Shown: positions 8,214 through 16,735, numbered from the stretch's first letter. The stretch: DNA of 64,000 nucleotides from Sphingomonas sp. BT-65 (GCF_026107375.2 NZ_JAPCIA010000001.1:2046001-2110000), one strand, 5' to 3'. A program made the numbers and translations. The notes: a model not told the origin generated them from the letters alone.

Positions 8214-9830
8214 TCACCAGAAGACGGCGTAGAGCGCGACGAGGATCACGATGATCCCGGCGCCGAGCGCATTGAACAGCGGGGTGGTGCGATAGCTGAC
8301 GTCGCGCGTCTCGATATGGTCGGCACGGCGTTGCGGCAGGAGCAGCGAGACGATCATCGCGAACACCAGCGCGACCAGGAACACCACCAGCCAGCGGTTC
8401 ATGAACGGCAGCGATGGCCAATATTGCGCGAACAGGATCGACAGCACCAGCGATCCGATCGCGCCGGTCAGCGCCCCCGCCTCGCTCGCACGCTTCCAGA
8501 ACAGACCGAGCAGGAAGATCACCGTGATGCCCGGCGTGAAATAGCCGGTATATTCCTGGATGAACTGGAAGGCCTGGTCCGAATCCCCGAGCAGCGGGCG
8601 CGCCGCGGCGGCGGCGATCACCGTCGCCACCACCGCGCTGATCCGGCCGACCAGCACCAGCTCGCGCTCCTCGCGGCGGCGTTCCTCGGGCGATACCGCG
8701 GCGGCGGTCTCGCTCGCGCCTTCGGCGATTCCGGTGAAGCGCTCCGGGCGGAACTTGCGGTAGAGATCGAGCGTGAAGATCGTCCCGATCGAATTGATCT
8801 TCGACGCGGCCGAGGCGATGATCGCCGCGGTCAGCGCCGCGAAGACGAGGCCGAGCATGCCGGTCGGTAGCAGCCGCATCATCGTGGGATAGGCCTGGTC
8901 GGGCTTGTCGAGCCCGGGCGCCAGCATCACCGCGGCGATGCCGGGCAGCACGATGATCACGGGCATCAACAGCTTCAGATAGGCGGCGAAGACGACGCCC
9001 TTTTGCGCTTCCTGGATGTTCTTCGCGGCCAGCGCGCGCTGGATGATATACTGGTTGAAGCCCCAGTAAGCGAGGTTGGCGATCCACATGCCGCCCGCGA
9101 CCACGGCGATGCCGGGCAGGTCCTTGAAGAAGGGATGCGAGGGATCGAGGATCATCTCGAAATGGCCGGGCACCGCGGTGGTGAGCTTGGTGAAGCCCGC
9201 GACGATACTGCCCTCCCCGATCTTGCCGAGCGTGAGCGCACTGATCATCAGCCCGCCGAGCACCAGCAAGGTGACCTGGACGATGTCGGTCAGCGCCACC
9301 GCCTTCAGGCCGCCGCGCAACTGGTAGATCAGCGCGAAGGCGGCGAGGCCGTAGAGCGCGGCGTCCTGGTCGATGCCGGTCACCTGCGCTACCGCGATCG
9401 AGCCGAGCCAGATGATCGAGGTCAGGTTCACGAAGATGTAGAGGCCGAGCCAGAACACCGCCATCACCGTCCGGATCGTCGGGCCGAACCGCCGCTCGAG
9501 GAACTGCGGCATGGTGTAGATCTCGTTGCGCAGGAAGATCGGCAGGAACCATTTGCCGACGATCAGCAATGTCGCCGCCGCCATCCACTCGTAGGACGCG
9601 ATGGCGAGCCCGATCGCATAGCCCGATCCGGACATGCCGACGATCTGCTCGGCCGAGATGTTGGCCGCGATCAGCGAGGCGCCGATCGCCCACCAGGGCA
9701 GGTTCTTCGACGCGAGGAAATAGTCGGTGCTGTCCTTGGCGTGCCCCGCCTTCTCGCGCGAGACCAGCTGCGCGAGCCCGAAGATCGCGATGAAATAGAC
9801 GACGACGATCGCGATATCGATGGTGGACAT
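8214..9830 (-). CDS. Sodium:solute symporter, SGLT-type (sodium/galactose or glucose)
   Basis: A 538-residue, ~14-helix SSS-family symporter. The N-terminal half is strikingly like the Vibrio sodium/galactose transporter: LPWWAIGASLIAANISAEQIVGMSGSGYAIGLAIASYEW, then VGKWFLPIFLRNEIYTMPQFLERRFG and WLGLYIFVNLTS. This subgroup carries galactose and glucose. A late loop (AAAVSPEERRREERELVLVG) separates helices, as in SGLTs. It lies between the SDR and the galactose/arabinose dehydrogenase genes, matching uptake of the monosaccharide that the dehydrogenase oxidises. The ATG at 9830 follows GGGGAGGCATCGATC. Galactose as substrate is inferred from the family plus context. Confidence 0.9.
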   Translation of the reverse strand: MSTIDIAIVVVYFIAIFGLAQLVSREKAGHAKDSTDYFLASKNLPWWAIGASLIAANISAEQIVGMSGSGYAIGLAIASYEWMAAATLLIVGKWFLPIFLRNEIYTMPQFLERRFGPTIRTVMAVFWLGLYIFVNLTSIIWLGSIAVAQVTGIDQDAALYGLAAFALIYQLRGGLKAVALTDIVQVTLLVLGGLMISALTLGKIGEGSIVAGFTKLTTAVPGHFEMILDPSHPFFKDLPGIAVVAGGMWIANLAYWGFNQYIIQRALAAKNIQEAQKGVVFAAYLKLLMPVIIVLPGIAAVMLAPGLDKPDQAYPTMMRLLPTGMLGLVFAALTAAIIASAASKINSIGTIFTLDLYRKFRPERFTGIAEGASETAAAVSPEERRREERELVLVGRISAVVATVIAAAAARPLLGDSDQAFQFIQEYTGYFTPGITVIFLLGLFWKRASEAGALTGAIGSLVLSILFAQYWPSLPFMNRWLVVFLVALVFAMIVSLLLPQRRADHIETRDVSYRTTPLFNALGAGIIVILVALYAVFW

Positions 9831-9855
9831 GATCGATGCCTCCCCTATGGCCGGG

Positions 9856-10569
9856 TCAGTAGGTCGCCCGCCCGCCCGATATGTCGAACACGGCGCCGGT
9901 GGTGAAGGAGTTCTCGGCCGAGACCATCCACGCGATCATCGAGCCGATCTCCTCGAGCTCGAGGAAGCGGCCGCGCGGGATCTTGGCGAGCATGTAATCG
10001 ACGAACTCCTGCGACACCGAGTCGAAGATGCGCGTGCGCGCGGCGGCGGGCGTGACGCAATTGACCGCGATGTCGTGCCCCGCCAGCTCCTTGCCGAGCG
10101 ACTTGGTCAGCGCGATCACCGCCGCCTTGGACGAGCTGTAGGCGGCCGCCTTGGGATTGCCCTCCTTGCCGGCGATCGAGGCGATGTTGACCACGCGGCC
10201 ATAGTTGCGCTCGATCATCCCGGGCAGCACCGCGCGGCAGCACAGGAAGGTGCCGTCGGTGTTGATCCGCTGCACGCGCTGCCAGTCGGCCAGGCTATAT
10301 TCCCAGGTGTTGGCGGTGGGACCGGCGATACCGGCGCTGTTGACCAGGATGTCGATCGCGCCATGCGCCTTGAGCGTGACCTCGGCCGCGGCGGCGATGC
10401 TCGCCTCGTCGGCGACGTCGACCTGGAGATGGTCGGGCGCGGTGCATTCGAGGTCCCACACCACGACCCGCGCGCCCGATTGCGCGAGCCGGTGCGCGAC
10501 CGCGGCGCCGATGCCCTGCGCACCGCCGGTGACCACCGCGACGCGGCCCTGGAGATCGATCCGGTTCAC
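9856..10569 (-). CDS. SDR-family oxidoreductase, candidate 2-keto-3-deoxy-sugar-acid 4-dehydrogenase
   Basis: A 237-residue classical short-chain dehydrogenase. The cofactor motif TGGAQGIG is at 14-21, the NSAG motif at 77-80, and the catalytic residues are S131, Y144 and K148 (AYSSSK). It starts with GTG at 10569, overlapping the FAH-family stop as GTGA. In the known hydrolytic routes for L-rhamnose and L-fucose, an SDR of this kind oxidises the C4 hydroxyl of the 2-keto-3-deoxy acid, and a FAH-family hydrolase then cleaves the 2,4-diketo product. The same pair occurs here next to a dehydratase, so I infer the same step on a galactonate-derived acid. An L-fucose or other aldose dehydrogenase role is the main alternative. 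Confidence 0.85.
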   Translation of the reverse strand: MNRIDLQGRVAVVTGGAQGIGAAVAHRLAQSGARVVVWDLECTAPDHLQVDVADEASIAAAAEVTLKAHGAIDILVNSAGIAGPTANTWEYSLADWQRVQRINTDGTFLCCRAVLPGMIERNYGRVVNIASIAGKEGNPKAAAYSSSKAAVIALTKSLGKELAGHDIAVNCVTPAAARTRIFDSVSQEFVDYMLAKIPRGRFLELEEIGSMIAWMVSAENSFTTGAVFDISGGRATY

Positions 10570-11396
10570 GCCGCTTCCACCCGCTGTTGCTGCTCGCCCA
10601 TGCCGGCGATGCCGAGCCGCACGCTGTCGCCGGGCTTGAGGAAGACCTGCGGCTTGAAGCCCGCGCCGACCCCCGCGGGCGTGCCGGTGCAGATCAGGTC
10701 GCCGGGTTCGAGCCGCGCGAACTGGCTCAAATAGCTGACGATCCGCGCGACCGGGAAGATCATCGAGGCGGTGTTGCCGTCCTGCTTGCGCTCGCCATTG
10801 ACCTCGAGCCACAGCGACAGCGCCTGCGGATCGGGCACCTCGTCGCGCGTCACCAGCCAGGGTCCGACCGGGCAGAAATTGGGGTGGCACTTGCCCTTCA
10901 TCCACTGGCCGCCGCGGTCGAGCTGCCAGGCGCGTTCGGACACGTCGTTGACCACCGTATAGCCAAAGACGTGGTCGAGCGCGTCGGCTTCGGCGACGTG
11001 ATAAGCCGGGCGCCCGACCACGATGCCAAGCTCGACCTCCCAATCGAGCTTGGTCATGTCCTGGCGGAAGGGGATCGGATCATTGGGGCCGCAGACCGAG
11101 CTCGGCGCCTTGCTGAACACCACTGGCTCGGACGGGATCGCCATGCCGGCTTCCTGCGCGTGGTCGACATAGTTGAGGCCGATGCACCAGATCATGCCGA
11201 AGCGCGCGAGCGGCGACCCCATGCGCGTGCCGGCGAGATCGACTTCGGGTTGCCCCGCGAGATCGGCCGGGTCGAAGCCGCGCAGCGTGTCCGGCGCGAA
11301 ATCGCCGACCAGCGCGGAGACGTCGAAGGCGTGCCCTTCGGCATCGATGACTCCGGGGCGCTCGGCGCCGGCCTGCCCGTAGCGAAACAATTTCAC
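10566..11396 (-). CDS. Fumarylacetoacetate hydrolase (FAH) family protein, candidate 2,4-diketo-3-deoxy acid hydrolase
   Basis: A 276-residue FAH-fold enzyme. The metal site is visible as E120, E122 (DWEVELGIVVG) and D151 (VNDVSER), and IWCIGLNYVDHAQEAG plus FSKAPSSVCGPND match the active-site loops of the 2,4-diketo-3-deoxy-fuconate / rhamnonate hydrolase group. Those enzymes split the C3-C4 bond to give pyruvate and a hydroxy acid (lactate from 6-deoxy sugars). From a hexonate without a 6-deoxy group the second product would be glycerate. GTG at 11396 follows GGAGAATATGC and overlaps the enolase-like stop (GTGA), so translation is probably coupled. Confidence 0.88.
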   Translation of the reverse strand: MKLFRYGQAGAERPGVIDAEGHAFDVSALVGDFAPDTLRGFDPADLAGQPEVDLAGTRMGSPLARFGMIWCIGLNYVDHAQEAGMAIPSEPVVFSKAPSSVCGPNDPIPFRQDMTKLDWEVELGIVVGRPAYHVAEADALDHVFGYTVVNDVSERAWQLDRGGQWMKGKCHPNFCPVGPWLVTRDEVPDPQALSLWLEVNGERKQDGNTASMIFPVARIVSYLSQFARLEPGDLICTGTPAGVGAGFKPQVFLKPGDSVRLGIAGMGEQQQRVEAA

Positions 11397-12727
11397 GCAT
11401 ATTCTCCATTGCGAATGGGCGCGCGCGCCTGGCCCCACCAGGTTGCGGCAAGCGGTGCGCCCGCGGCGAAGCGCGCGTCGGCGCCGAGCGCTTCCTCGAT
11501 CCGCAGGCATTCGTTCCATTTGGCCATGCGCTCGCTGCGCGCGAACGAGCCGACCTTGAGCTGGCCGGAATCGAGCCCGACCGCGAGATGGCTGATCGAC
11601 ACGTCCTCGCTCTCGCCCGAGCGGGCGGAGACGATCGTGCCCCAGCCGGCGCGCTTGGCGGCGTCGAGCGCGGCGATCGCGCGGCTGACGGTGCCGGCCT
11701 GGTTGACCTTGATCAGCGCGGTGTTGCAGGCGCCCTCGCCCGCCGCCCAGGCGACACGGGCAGCATCGGTCACGAGATAGTCGTCGCCGACCAGCTGGAC
11801 GCGGTCGCCATAGGCGCGGGCGAAGGCGCGGAAGCCGGCATCGTCGTCCTCCGCCACCGGATCCTCGATCGCGGCGATCGGATAGCGATCGATCCAGCCG
11901 CCGAGCTTCTCGATCAGCGCATCGGTGTCGAGCCGGGTATCGTCGAGCGCGAGGCGGTAGCCGTCGCCATCGCGGAATTGGGTCGCGGCGATGTCGAGCG
12001 AGATCACCACGCGGTCGCCCGGCGTCTCGCCTGCCGCCTCGATCGCGCGCATCAGCATGTCGAGCGCGTCCTCGTTCGACGCGAAATCGGGCCACCAGCC
12101 GCCCTCGTCGGCGACCCCGGCGAGCTTGCCGCGCTCGGCCATGCAGCGGCCGGCGGCGCGATAGACCTCGGCGGTGATCGCCATGGCCTCGTCAAAGCTC
12201 GCCGCGCCGGGCGCCATGATCATGAAGTCCTGCACGTCCACGCGCTTCGCGGCATGCGCCCCGCCGCCAAAGATCTGGATCTCGGGCAAGGGCAGCGACG
12301 GGCACGTGCCGCGGCTTCGCGCGAGGTGGCGCCACAGCGGCTCGCCCGAAGCAGCAGCCGCGGCGTGGAGCACCGCTAGCGACGTCGCGACGACCGCATT
12401 GCCGCCCAGCGCGGCGAAGGCCGGGCCGGGGTCGAGCGCCTCGATCCGCGCATCCACCGCCGCCTGGTCGGTCGCATCGAGCCCGATCAGCGCGGGCGCG
12501 ATATAGGCCTCGACATTGGCGACCGCGCGCGCGACGCCCTTGCCGCCGAACGCCGCGCCGCCGTCGCGCAGCTCGATCGCCTCGCGCGATCCGCACGACG
12601 CGCCGGCCGGCGCGATCGCCCGGCCCCGCCCGCCCCCGGCGAGCGCAACCTCGACCTCGACCGTGGGCAAGCCGCGCGAATCCCAGACGCGCCGCGCATG
12701 GACGCCAATGATCCGCGACACGCTCAT
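11393..12727 (-). CDS. Enolase (phosphopyruvate hydratase) paralog with altered active site
   Basis: A 444-residue member of the true enolase subgroup, not the mandelate-racemase-like group. N-terminal loop APAGASCGSREAIELRDG, H158 (GGGAHA), proton donor E208 (ADEGG), metal ligands D245, E288 and D315 (VGDDYLV), and lysines K340 (LIKVNQ) and K391 (GQLKVGS) are all present. Two usually invariant positions differ: the SHRSGE motif reads SARSGE (A368), and QEFM reads QDFM (D167). A housekeeping enolase would not normally sit in a sugar operon. It overlaps the kinase stop by 4 bp (ATGA) and the FAH start by 4 bp. I infer a dedicated phospho-hydroxyacid dehydratase, perhaps for 2-phosphoglycerate of unusual chirality or a related compound; a degenerate paralog is possible. 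Confidence 0.85.
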   Translation of the reverse strand: MSVSRIIGVHARRVWDSRGLPTVEVEVALAGGGRGRAIAPAGASCGSREAIELRDGGAAFGGKGVARAVANVEAYIAPALIGLDATDQAAVDARIEALDPGPAFAALGGNAVVATSLAVLHAAAAASGEPLWRHLARSRGTCPSLPLPEIQIFGGGAHAAKRVDVQDFMIMAPGAASFDEAMAITAEVYRAAGRCMAERGKLAGVADEGGWWPDFASNEDALDMLMRAIEAAGETPGDRVVISLDIAATQFRDGDGYRLALDDTRLDTDALIEKLGGWIDRYPIAAIEDPVAEDDDAGFRAFARAYGDRVQLVGDDYLVTDAARVAWAAGEGACNTALIKVNQAGTVSRAIAALDAAKRAGWGTIVSARSGESEDVSISHLAVGLDSGQLKVGSFARSERMAKWNECLRIEEALGADARFAAGAPLAATWWGQARAPIRNGEYA

Positions 12728-13701
12728 GCCAATGCCTCCCTGATGAAAAGCCCGCCGGGCACTCTCGCTTCGCCGCGCAGCACGGCGCGGGCGATGCGGC
12801 GGACGGCATCGCCGCTTTCCGGCGTCAGATATTCGAGCGGCGACTTGCCATCGACGCGCGCCAGCATCAGCGCGGGCAGGATGCGCGCGACGCGCGCCTG
12901 CACCGCCGCCGCGGGCTCCCAATCGATCCCGGCGCGATAGGCGGTCCACAGGGCCTCCGCCGACGCCTCCAGCCACACCGAAGGGAAGACGATCGATTTG
13001 ATCACCAGATGATTGAGGCAGAAGGCGATATCGAATGCCGGGTCGCCGAAGGTCGCGCATTCAGCATCGATGAACACCGGCCCCTTGGGCCCGCACAGGA
13101 TGTTCTTGGGGCTGATGTCGCCATGCACCAGCGCGATCCGCGCCGTGGCGAGCGCGGCGGCCAGTGCCTCGAGCTGGCTCGCGAGATCGGGATGGCGCGC
13201 GGCGGTGAAGCGCAGATAGGGATCGAGCCGCAGCGACGCGAAGTTGTCGGCATTGTCGAACCGCTCGGCCATGCGCGGCTCGATCGCCGAACGCGAATGG
13301 ATCGCCGCGAGCCGCGCGCCGACCTCGCCGGCAAACGCCACATCAATGTCGCCGGCCAGCAGCCGCGCCTTCCAGGTCGGATGGTCCGCGGGGGGCAGGA
13401 ATTCCATGACGATCGCGTGATTGGCGTCGTCGACTCCGAGCAGCGACGGCACGAAGCCGGGAAAGGCCGAGGCGACGAAGGCGAGCCAGGCATGCTCGGC
13501 GGCGCTGCGGCCGACCGGCGCGCGCCATTCGCTGGCGACGCGCAGCTGATCGATCGCGAACTTCACGCAGACCGTGCGATCGTCCAGCTCGACGCGGAAG
13601 ATGTCGGACGAGACGCCGCCCGTCAGCGGCTGCACGGCAGCGACGCGTGCGTCGATGCCGACATGCCGCAGGACATCCCCGATCTGCTCGCCACGATCCA
13701 C
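12724..13701 (-). CDS. APH/choline-kinase-fold phosphotransferase
   Basis: A 325-residue kinase of the aminoglycoside phosphotransferase fold. K47 (VCVKF) is the likely ATP lysine. The catalytic loop is LVHGDISPKNIL, with H193, D195 and N200, and the metal-binding aspartate D212 lies in FIDAECATFGDPAFD. Members phosphorylate hydroxyls of small molecules such as choline, methylthioribose and homoserine. It is the first gene of the catabolic operon and is coupled by a 4-bp overlap to the enolase-like gene, so its product may be the substrate of that protein. Glycerate is my suggested acceptor; a sugar or sugar acid is equally allowed by the fold. GTG at 13701 follows GGGAGGGGACCGG. Confidence 0.85.
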   Translation of the reverse strand: MDRGEQIGDVLRHVGIDARVAAVQPLTGGVSSDIFRVELDDRTVCVKFAIDQLRVASEWRAPVGRSAAEHAWLAFVASAFPGFVPSLLGVDDANHAIVMEFLPPADHPTWKARLLAGDIDVAFAGEVGARLAAIHSRSAIEPRMAERFDNADNFASLRLDPYLRFTAARHPDLASQLEALAAALATARIALVHGDISPKNILCGPKGPVFIDAECATFGDPAFDIAFCLNHLVIKSIVFPSVWLEASAEALWTAYRAGIDWEPAAAVQARVARILPALMLARVDGKSPLEYLTPESGDAVRRIARAVLRGEARVPGGLFIREALA

Positions 13702-13771
13702 CCGGTCCCCTCCCTGACGCCCGCTTGCAGGCTACAGGTCCGGGTTATTCTCCGGGGTCCGAGAGGTCAAG

Positions 13772-13788
13772 TATAAAACATATTTATT
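13772..13788 (-). promoter_or_regulatory. Locus-wide AT-rich element, copy b (toward catabolic operon)
   Basis: Read toward the kinase gene: AATAAATATGTTTTATA, 71 bp before the GTG start. It sits between the stop of the GntR gene and the first gene of the eight-gene operon, so that operon likely has its own promoter here. Confidence 0.55.
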
Positions 13789-13796
13789 CACCACCC

Positions 13797-14555
13797 TCAA
13801 TCGGTGGCGAGCGGCGCCTTCTCTTCCACCGGATGCGCGCTGCGGATCAGCGCGCGCGTCTCGAGCAACAGCAGTTCGAGCGCCGCGCGCGCCGCCGGCG
13901 GATCGCTGAGCTTGATCGCCTGGAGCACGCGGCGATGCGCCTCGAGCTTGACATCATGGTCGTGCGACAAGGTGTTGGTGAGCCCGATCGAGAAATGCAG
14001 CGCGGTCGAGACGAGCGGCTTGAGCCGGCGATAGAAGCGGTTCCCGCTCGCGTCGAGGATCGCGAGATGGAAGGCGACGTCGGAGGCGAGCCGGTCGTCC
14101 TGGCCGATCTCGGCTGCGACCATGCGGTCATAGCCCTTCTCAATTAATATGATATTTTCTTCGTCGGCGCGGCTCGCGGCGAGCGCCGCCGCCATCGGTT
14201 CGATGCCGAGGCGCACCTCGGTGAACTCGATCAGCAGCGGCAGCGAGAAGCCGCCATAGAGCGTCCAGCGCAGCACGTCGGGATCGAACAGATTCCATTC
14301 GGACGGCGGCGTGACGAAGGTGCCGGCGCGCGGCCGTGCGGTCAGCAGCCCCTTGGCGTTGAGCACCTTGATCGCCTCGCGCAGCACGCTGCGGCTCGCC
14401 TCGTAGCGCGCGGCCATCGCGGTCTCGACGGGCAGCAGCTCGTTCGGGCGATGCTGGCCGGTGACGATCGCGATCCCGATCGCGTCGACGATCGATCGGG
14501 TGATGCGGCCGAGGCCCTTATTCCCTTCGCCCGACTGCAACAATGCTGCCATCAT
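13797..14555 (-). CDS. GntR-family transcriptional regulator, FadR subfamily
   Basis: A 252-residue regulator with an N-terminal winged helix (about 20-85; AMAARYEASRSVLREAIKVLNAKGLL, TFVTPPSEWN) and a C-terminal all-helical FCD ligand domain (about 100-230) with the usual metal-type residues DVAFHLAILDASGN and HRRVLQAI. FCD regulators commonly sense sugar acids and control galactonate, gluconate and uronate genes. Two adjacent ATG codons at 14555 and 14552 follow GGCGGGAG; the second has better spacing. It is the only dedicated repressor-type gene in region A, so it is the leading candidate to bind the repeated 16-bp elements, although these do not resemble the GT-N-AC operators known for many FadR-type proteins. 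Confidence 0.9.
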   Translation of the reverse strand: MMAALLQSGEGNKGLGRITRSIVDAIGIAIVTGQHRPNELLPVETAMAARYEASRSVLREAIKVLNAKGLLTARPRAGTFVTPPSEWNLFDPDVLRWTLYGGFSLPLLIEFTEVRLGIEPMAAALAASRADEENIILIEKGYDRMVAAEIGQDDRLASDVAFHLAILDASGNRFYRRLKPLVSTALHFSIGLTNTLSHDHDVKLEAHRRVLQAIKLSDPPAARAALELLLLETRALIRSAHPVEEKAPLATD

Positions 14556-14697
14556 GCTCCCGCCTGAATTGCCTGGAGGAACAGGGATAGCGGCCAAGCG
14601 GCCTAAAATCGAGCCGCAAGCATCGGGAGGCGAATCCGCGTCTATGGCATGCCCGCCGTCGGTACGGCCGCGAGCGTCGCGCCAGGGAATAGCCGGC

Positions 14698-16494
14698 TCA
14701 TTTGTGCGTCTGCTCCGAGACTTTCGAGAGCGAAGCGAAGTTGAATCCCTTCACCTCGTTGTTCGCGATGTCGAGCTTGCCGACCGCGTTGACCTGGATC
14801 GGGCTGGTGACGGTGCGGAACGGCGGATAGGCGGTGCTCGCCTCGATGCGGTTGTCGCGGAACACCAGCTCGGCGGTGCGATAGGCGTGGACGAGCAGCC
14901 CGTCGAAGGTGGCGAAGCGGTTGCCGGTGATCGCGACGCGCCCATGATAGGGGACGGTGCTGGTCGAATCCTTGCCATCGACCGCGACGATGTCGATCAC
15001 CGCCTCGCCCCACAGGCCGTAGCGGCAATTGTCGAACTCATTGTCGCGGATCACGACCTCGCTCGCGGGTCCTGATTCATACCAGTGATCGACGCCGCTC
15101 GAGACGCGGATCGCCGAGCCGGGCGCGTGGAAGCGGCTCTTCTCGATCAGCACCTTGCCCGCGGTCGAGACCAGCACGCCGCGCGCGCGGTTCTTGCCGA
15201 TCGACCCGCCCGAGAAGATCACGTCGGGATTGCGCGAGAGATTGTTGATGACGTCGCCCTTGCCCGGCGCGCGCGGCAGCGGCGGCACGACCTCGAGCTC
15301 GAGCTGGCGATCGTCGGGATAGCGAACCGACTTCACCTTGCCGCGATACCAGATCTCGAGCGTGGTCGCGTCGGCGATGGTGATCGCATCATTCCTCGCG
15401 AGCACGTCGATGCCGTGCTGCTGGAAGTCGGCGCGCTCGGCGGAGATGAGGCCGGCCTCGTTCGCGCTTAGGATCGGCAGGAAGATGCCGTGGACGTTGA
15501 GCCCGTCGTCGATATGGTTGCTCGTATGGCAGCCGCGCAGCGCAATCGTGCCCGAGCAGTTCACGAAATGCGTCGCGTCGAACATCGTCGAGACATAGCG
15601 CCCCGAATCCGGCCGCGGCCGCACCTCGCACTGGTCGAGCGAGATGTCGCTGCTCAGCTGCGCGATCACGCCCATGCAGCCGGCATGGCGGATCGCGACG
15701 CGCTCGAGCTTCACGCGATCCGAATTGGCGATGTGGATCGCGGGCGCCTTGCGCCGGCGCGGCTGCAGCACGACGCGCTGGCCGGGCTCGGGCGTGTCGC
15801 GGAACTTGCCCGGCACCTCGATGCGCAGCCGGCGCGGCGCGATCTCGCTGACCTTGTATTTCCGGACATATTTGCCGTCGCGGGTCAGGAAGAAATTGTC
15901 GGCGACCTGGTAGGCGGTCTCATGCCGGACGCGGTCGAAGGCGAGGATGTTGCCGATCCCGGTCCGCTCGAATCCCTCGCCATGGAAATGGAACTGCCCC
16001 TCGGCGTCGAGCCGGTAGGAAAAGGGCTCGGGCACATGGATCTCGACCCAGCCGCCGCCCGGATCGGCGGCAAGCACATCGCCCTCGCAGTGGAAGGGCA
16101 CGTCCCAGTCGATCTCGAAATTGCGCAGCGTGATGTCGCGCGCCCCGAGCAGCACGAACGGCGTCACCTCGCCATGGAACACCAGCCGCGAACCATTGCC
16201 GTCGATCGTCAGCTTCTCGTGCCCGTCGACCGGGAAGATGATCTGGTTCCGACCGGGATCGTTGTTCGAGATATAGAGGTCGCGGACCAGCGCGGCGTCG
16301 GGCCAGAAATGATGCTCGCCCGCGGGCAGCGACAGGGTGCCCCCGCCCTGTCTGGCGAGCCGGTCGAGTTCGGCGCGCACGATCGGCGTCATGTCCTTGG
16401 CCTTGTCCGGACGCAGCCTCGCCGCCGCTGCCGATGGCAGCGAAAGCGCGGCCAGCAGGCCTCCCCCGAACGTCCGTCGCCGTATCTCGATCAT
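14698..16494 (-). CDS. GH110-like alpha-1,3-galactosidase (exported beta-helix)
   Basis: A 598-residue exported glycosidase. Residues 1-25 are a Tat-like signal (RRRTFGGGLLAAL). The body is a right-handed beta-helix with the landmarks of family GH110: LYISNNDPGRN (73-83), KYVRKYKV (208-215), DSGRYVSTMFDATHFVN (D306), and IDDGLNVHG with D329-D330. GH110 enzymes release terminal alpha-1,3-linked galactose with inversion; some act on carrageenan-derived chains. The adjacent sulfatases support a sulfated or branched galactan, by inference. The ATG at 16494 follows GGGAGAGTAT; a start four codons upstream is less likely. The gene is divergent from the sulfatase at 16767, each with its own copy of the shared element. 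Assignment rests on recalled motifs, not a search. Confidence 0.8.
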   Translation of the reverse strand: MIEIRRRTFGGGLLAALSLPSAAAARLRPDKAKDMTPIVRAELDRLARQGGGTLSLPAGEHHFWPDAALVRDLYISNNDPGRNQIIFPVDGHEKLTIDGNGSRLVFHGEVTPFVLLGARDITLRNFEIDWDVPFHCEGDVLAADPGGGWVEIHVPEPFSYRLDAEGQFHFHGEGFERTGIGNILAFDRVRHETAYQVADNFFLTRDGKYVRKYKVSEIAPRRLRIEVPGKFRDTPEPGQRVVLQPRRRKAPAIHIANSDRVKLERVAIRHAGCMGVIAQLSSDISLDQCEVRPRPDSGRYVSTMFDATHFVNCSGTIALRGCHTSNHIDDGLNVHGIFLPILSANEAGLISAERADFQQHGIDVLARNDAITIADATTLEIWYRGKVKSVRYPDDRQLELEVVPPLPRAPGKGDVINNLSRNPDVIFSGGSIGKNRARGVLVSTAGKVLIEKSRFHAPGSAIRVSSGVDHWYESGPASEVVIRDNEFDNCRYGLWGEAVIDIVAVDGKDSTSTVPYHGRVAITGNRFATFDGLLVHAYRTAELVFRDNRIEASTAYPPFRTVTSPIQVNAVGKLDIANNEVKGFNFASLSKVSEQTHK

Positions 16495-16540
16495 ATACTC
16501 TCCCAAGCACGCAAAGCTGCGATCGCCGCGGCAAACCGCA

Positions 16541-16556
16541 TTATATATGTTTTATT
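16541..16556 (-). promoter_or_regulatory. Locus-wide AT-rich element, copy c (toward GH110 gene)
   Basis: Read toward the gene: AATAAAACATATATAA, 47 bp before the ATG. It continues into TATAATG, so it may include the -10 box. Confidence 0.6.
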
Positions 16557-16719
16557 GATAGGCTTGAGCTAGGGCTTGTCAACTGCGCCGATGTAATTGG
16601 AGAATTGCCCCACGGTGCTGCGGGCCGCATGGCGATTCGTCGAATCGCGCTCAGTTCCAACGAGCGAATCCCTATTCCTTTCGAACCGCCGGTTCCAGCG
16701 TGAAGCCGATTGACGCCAA

Positions 16720-16735
16720 AATAAAACGTATTTAA
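16720..16735 (+). promoter_or_regulatory. Locus-wide AT-rich element, copy d (toward sulfatase operon)
   Basis: AATAAAACGTATTTAA, 32 bp before the TTG start. Together with the preceding CGATTGACGCCA it forms a 29-nt block (16707-16735) that matches the reverse complement of 24435-24463 with one mismatch. Confidence 0.65.

Noticed and set aside
8212..9693. In-frame extension of the dehydrogenase upstream into the symporter
   Set aside because: The extra ~490 residues have no domain and overlap the symporter; the ATG at 8211 is correctly placed for the family.
10570..11043. In-frame extension of the SDR into the FAH gene
   Set aside because: The GTG at 10569 begins exactly at the family N-terminus and forms the GTGA overlap.
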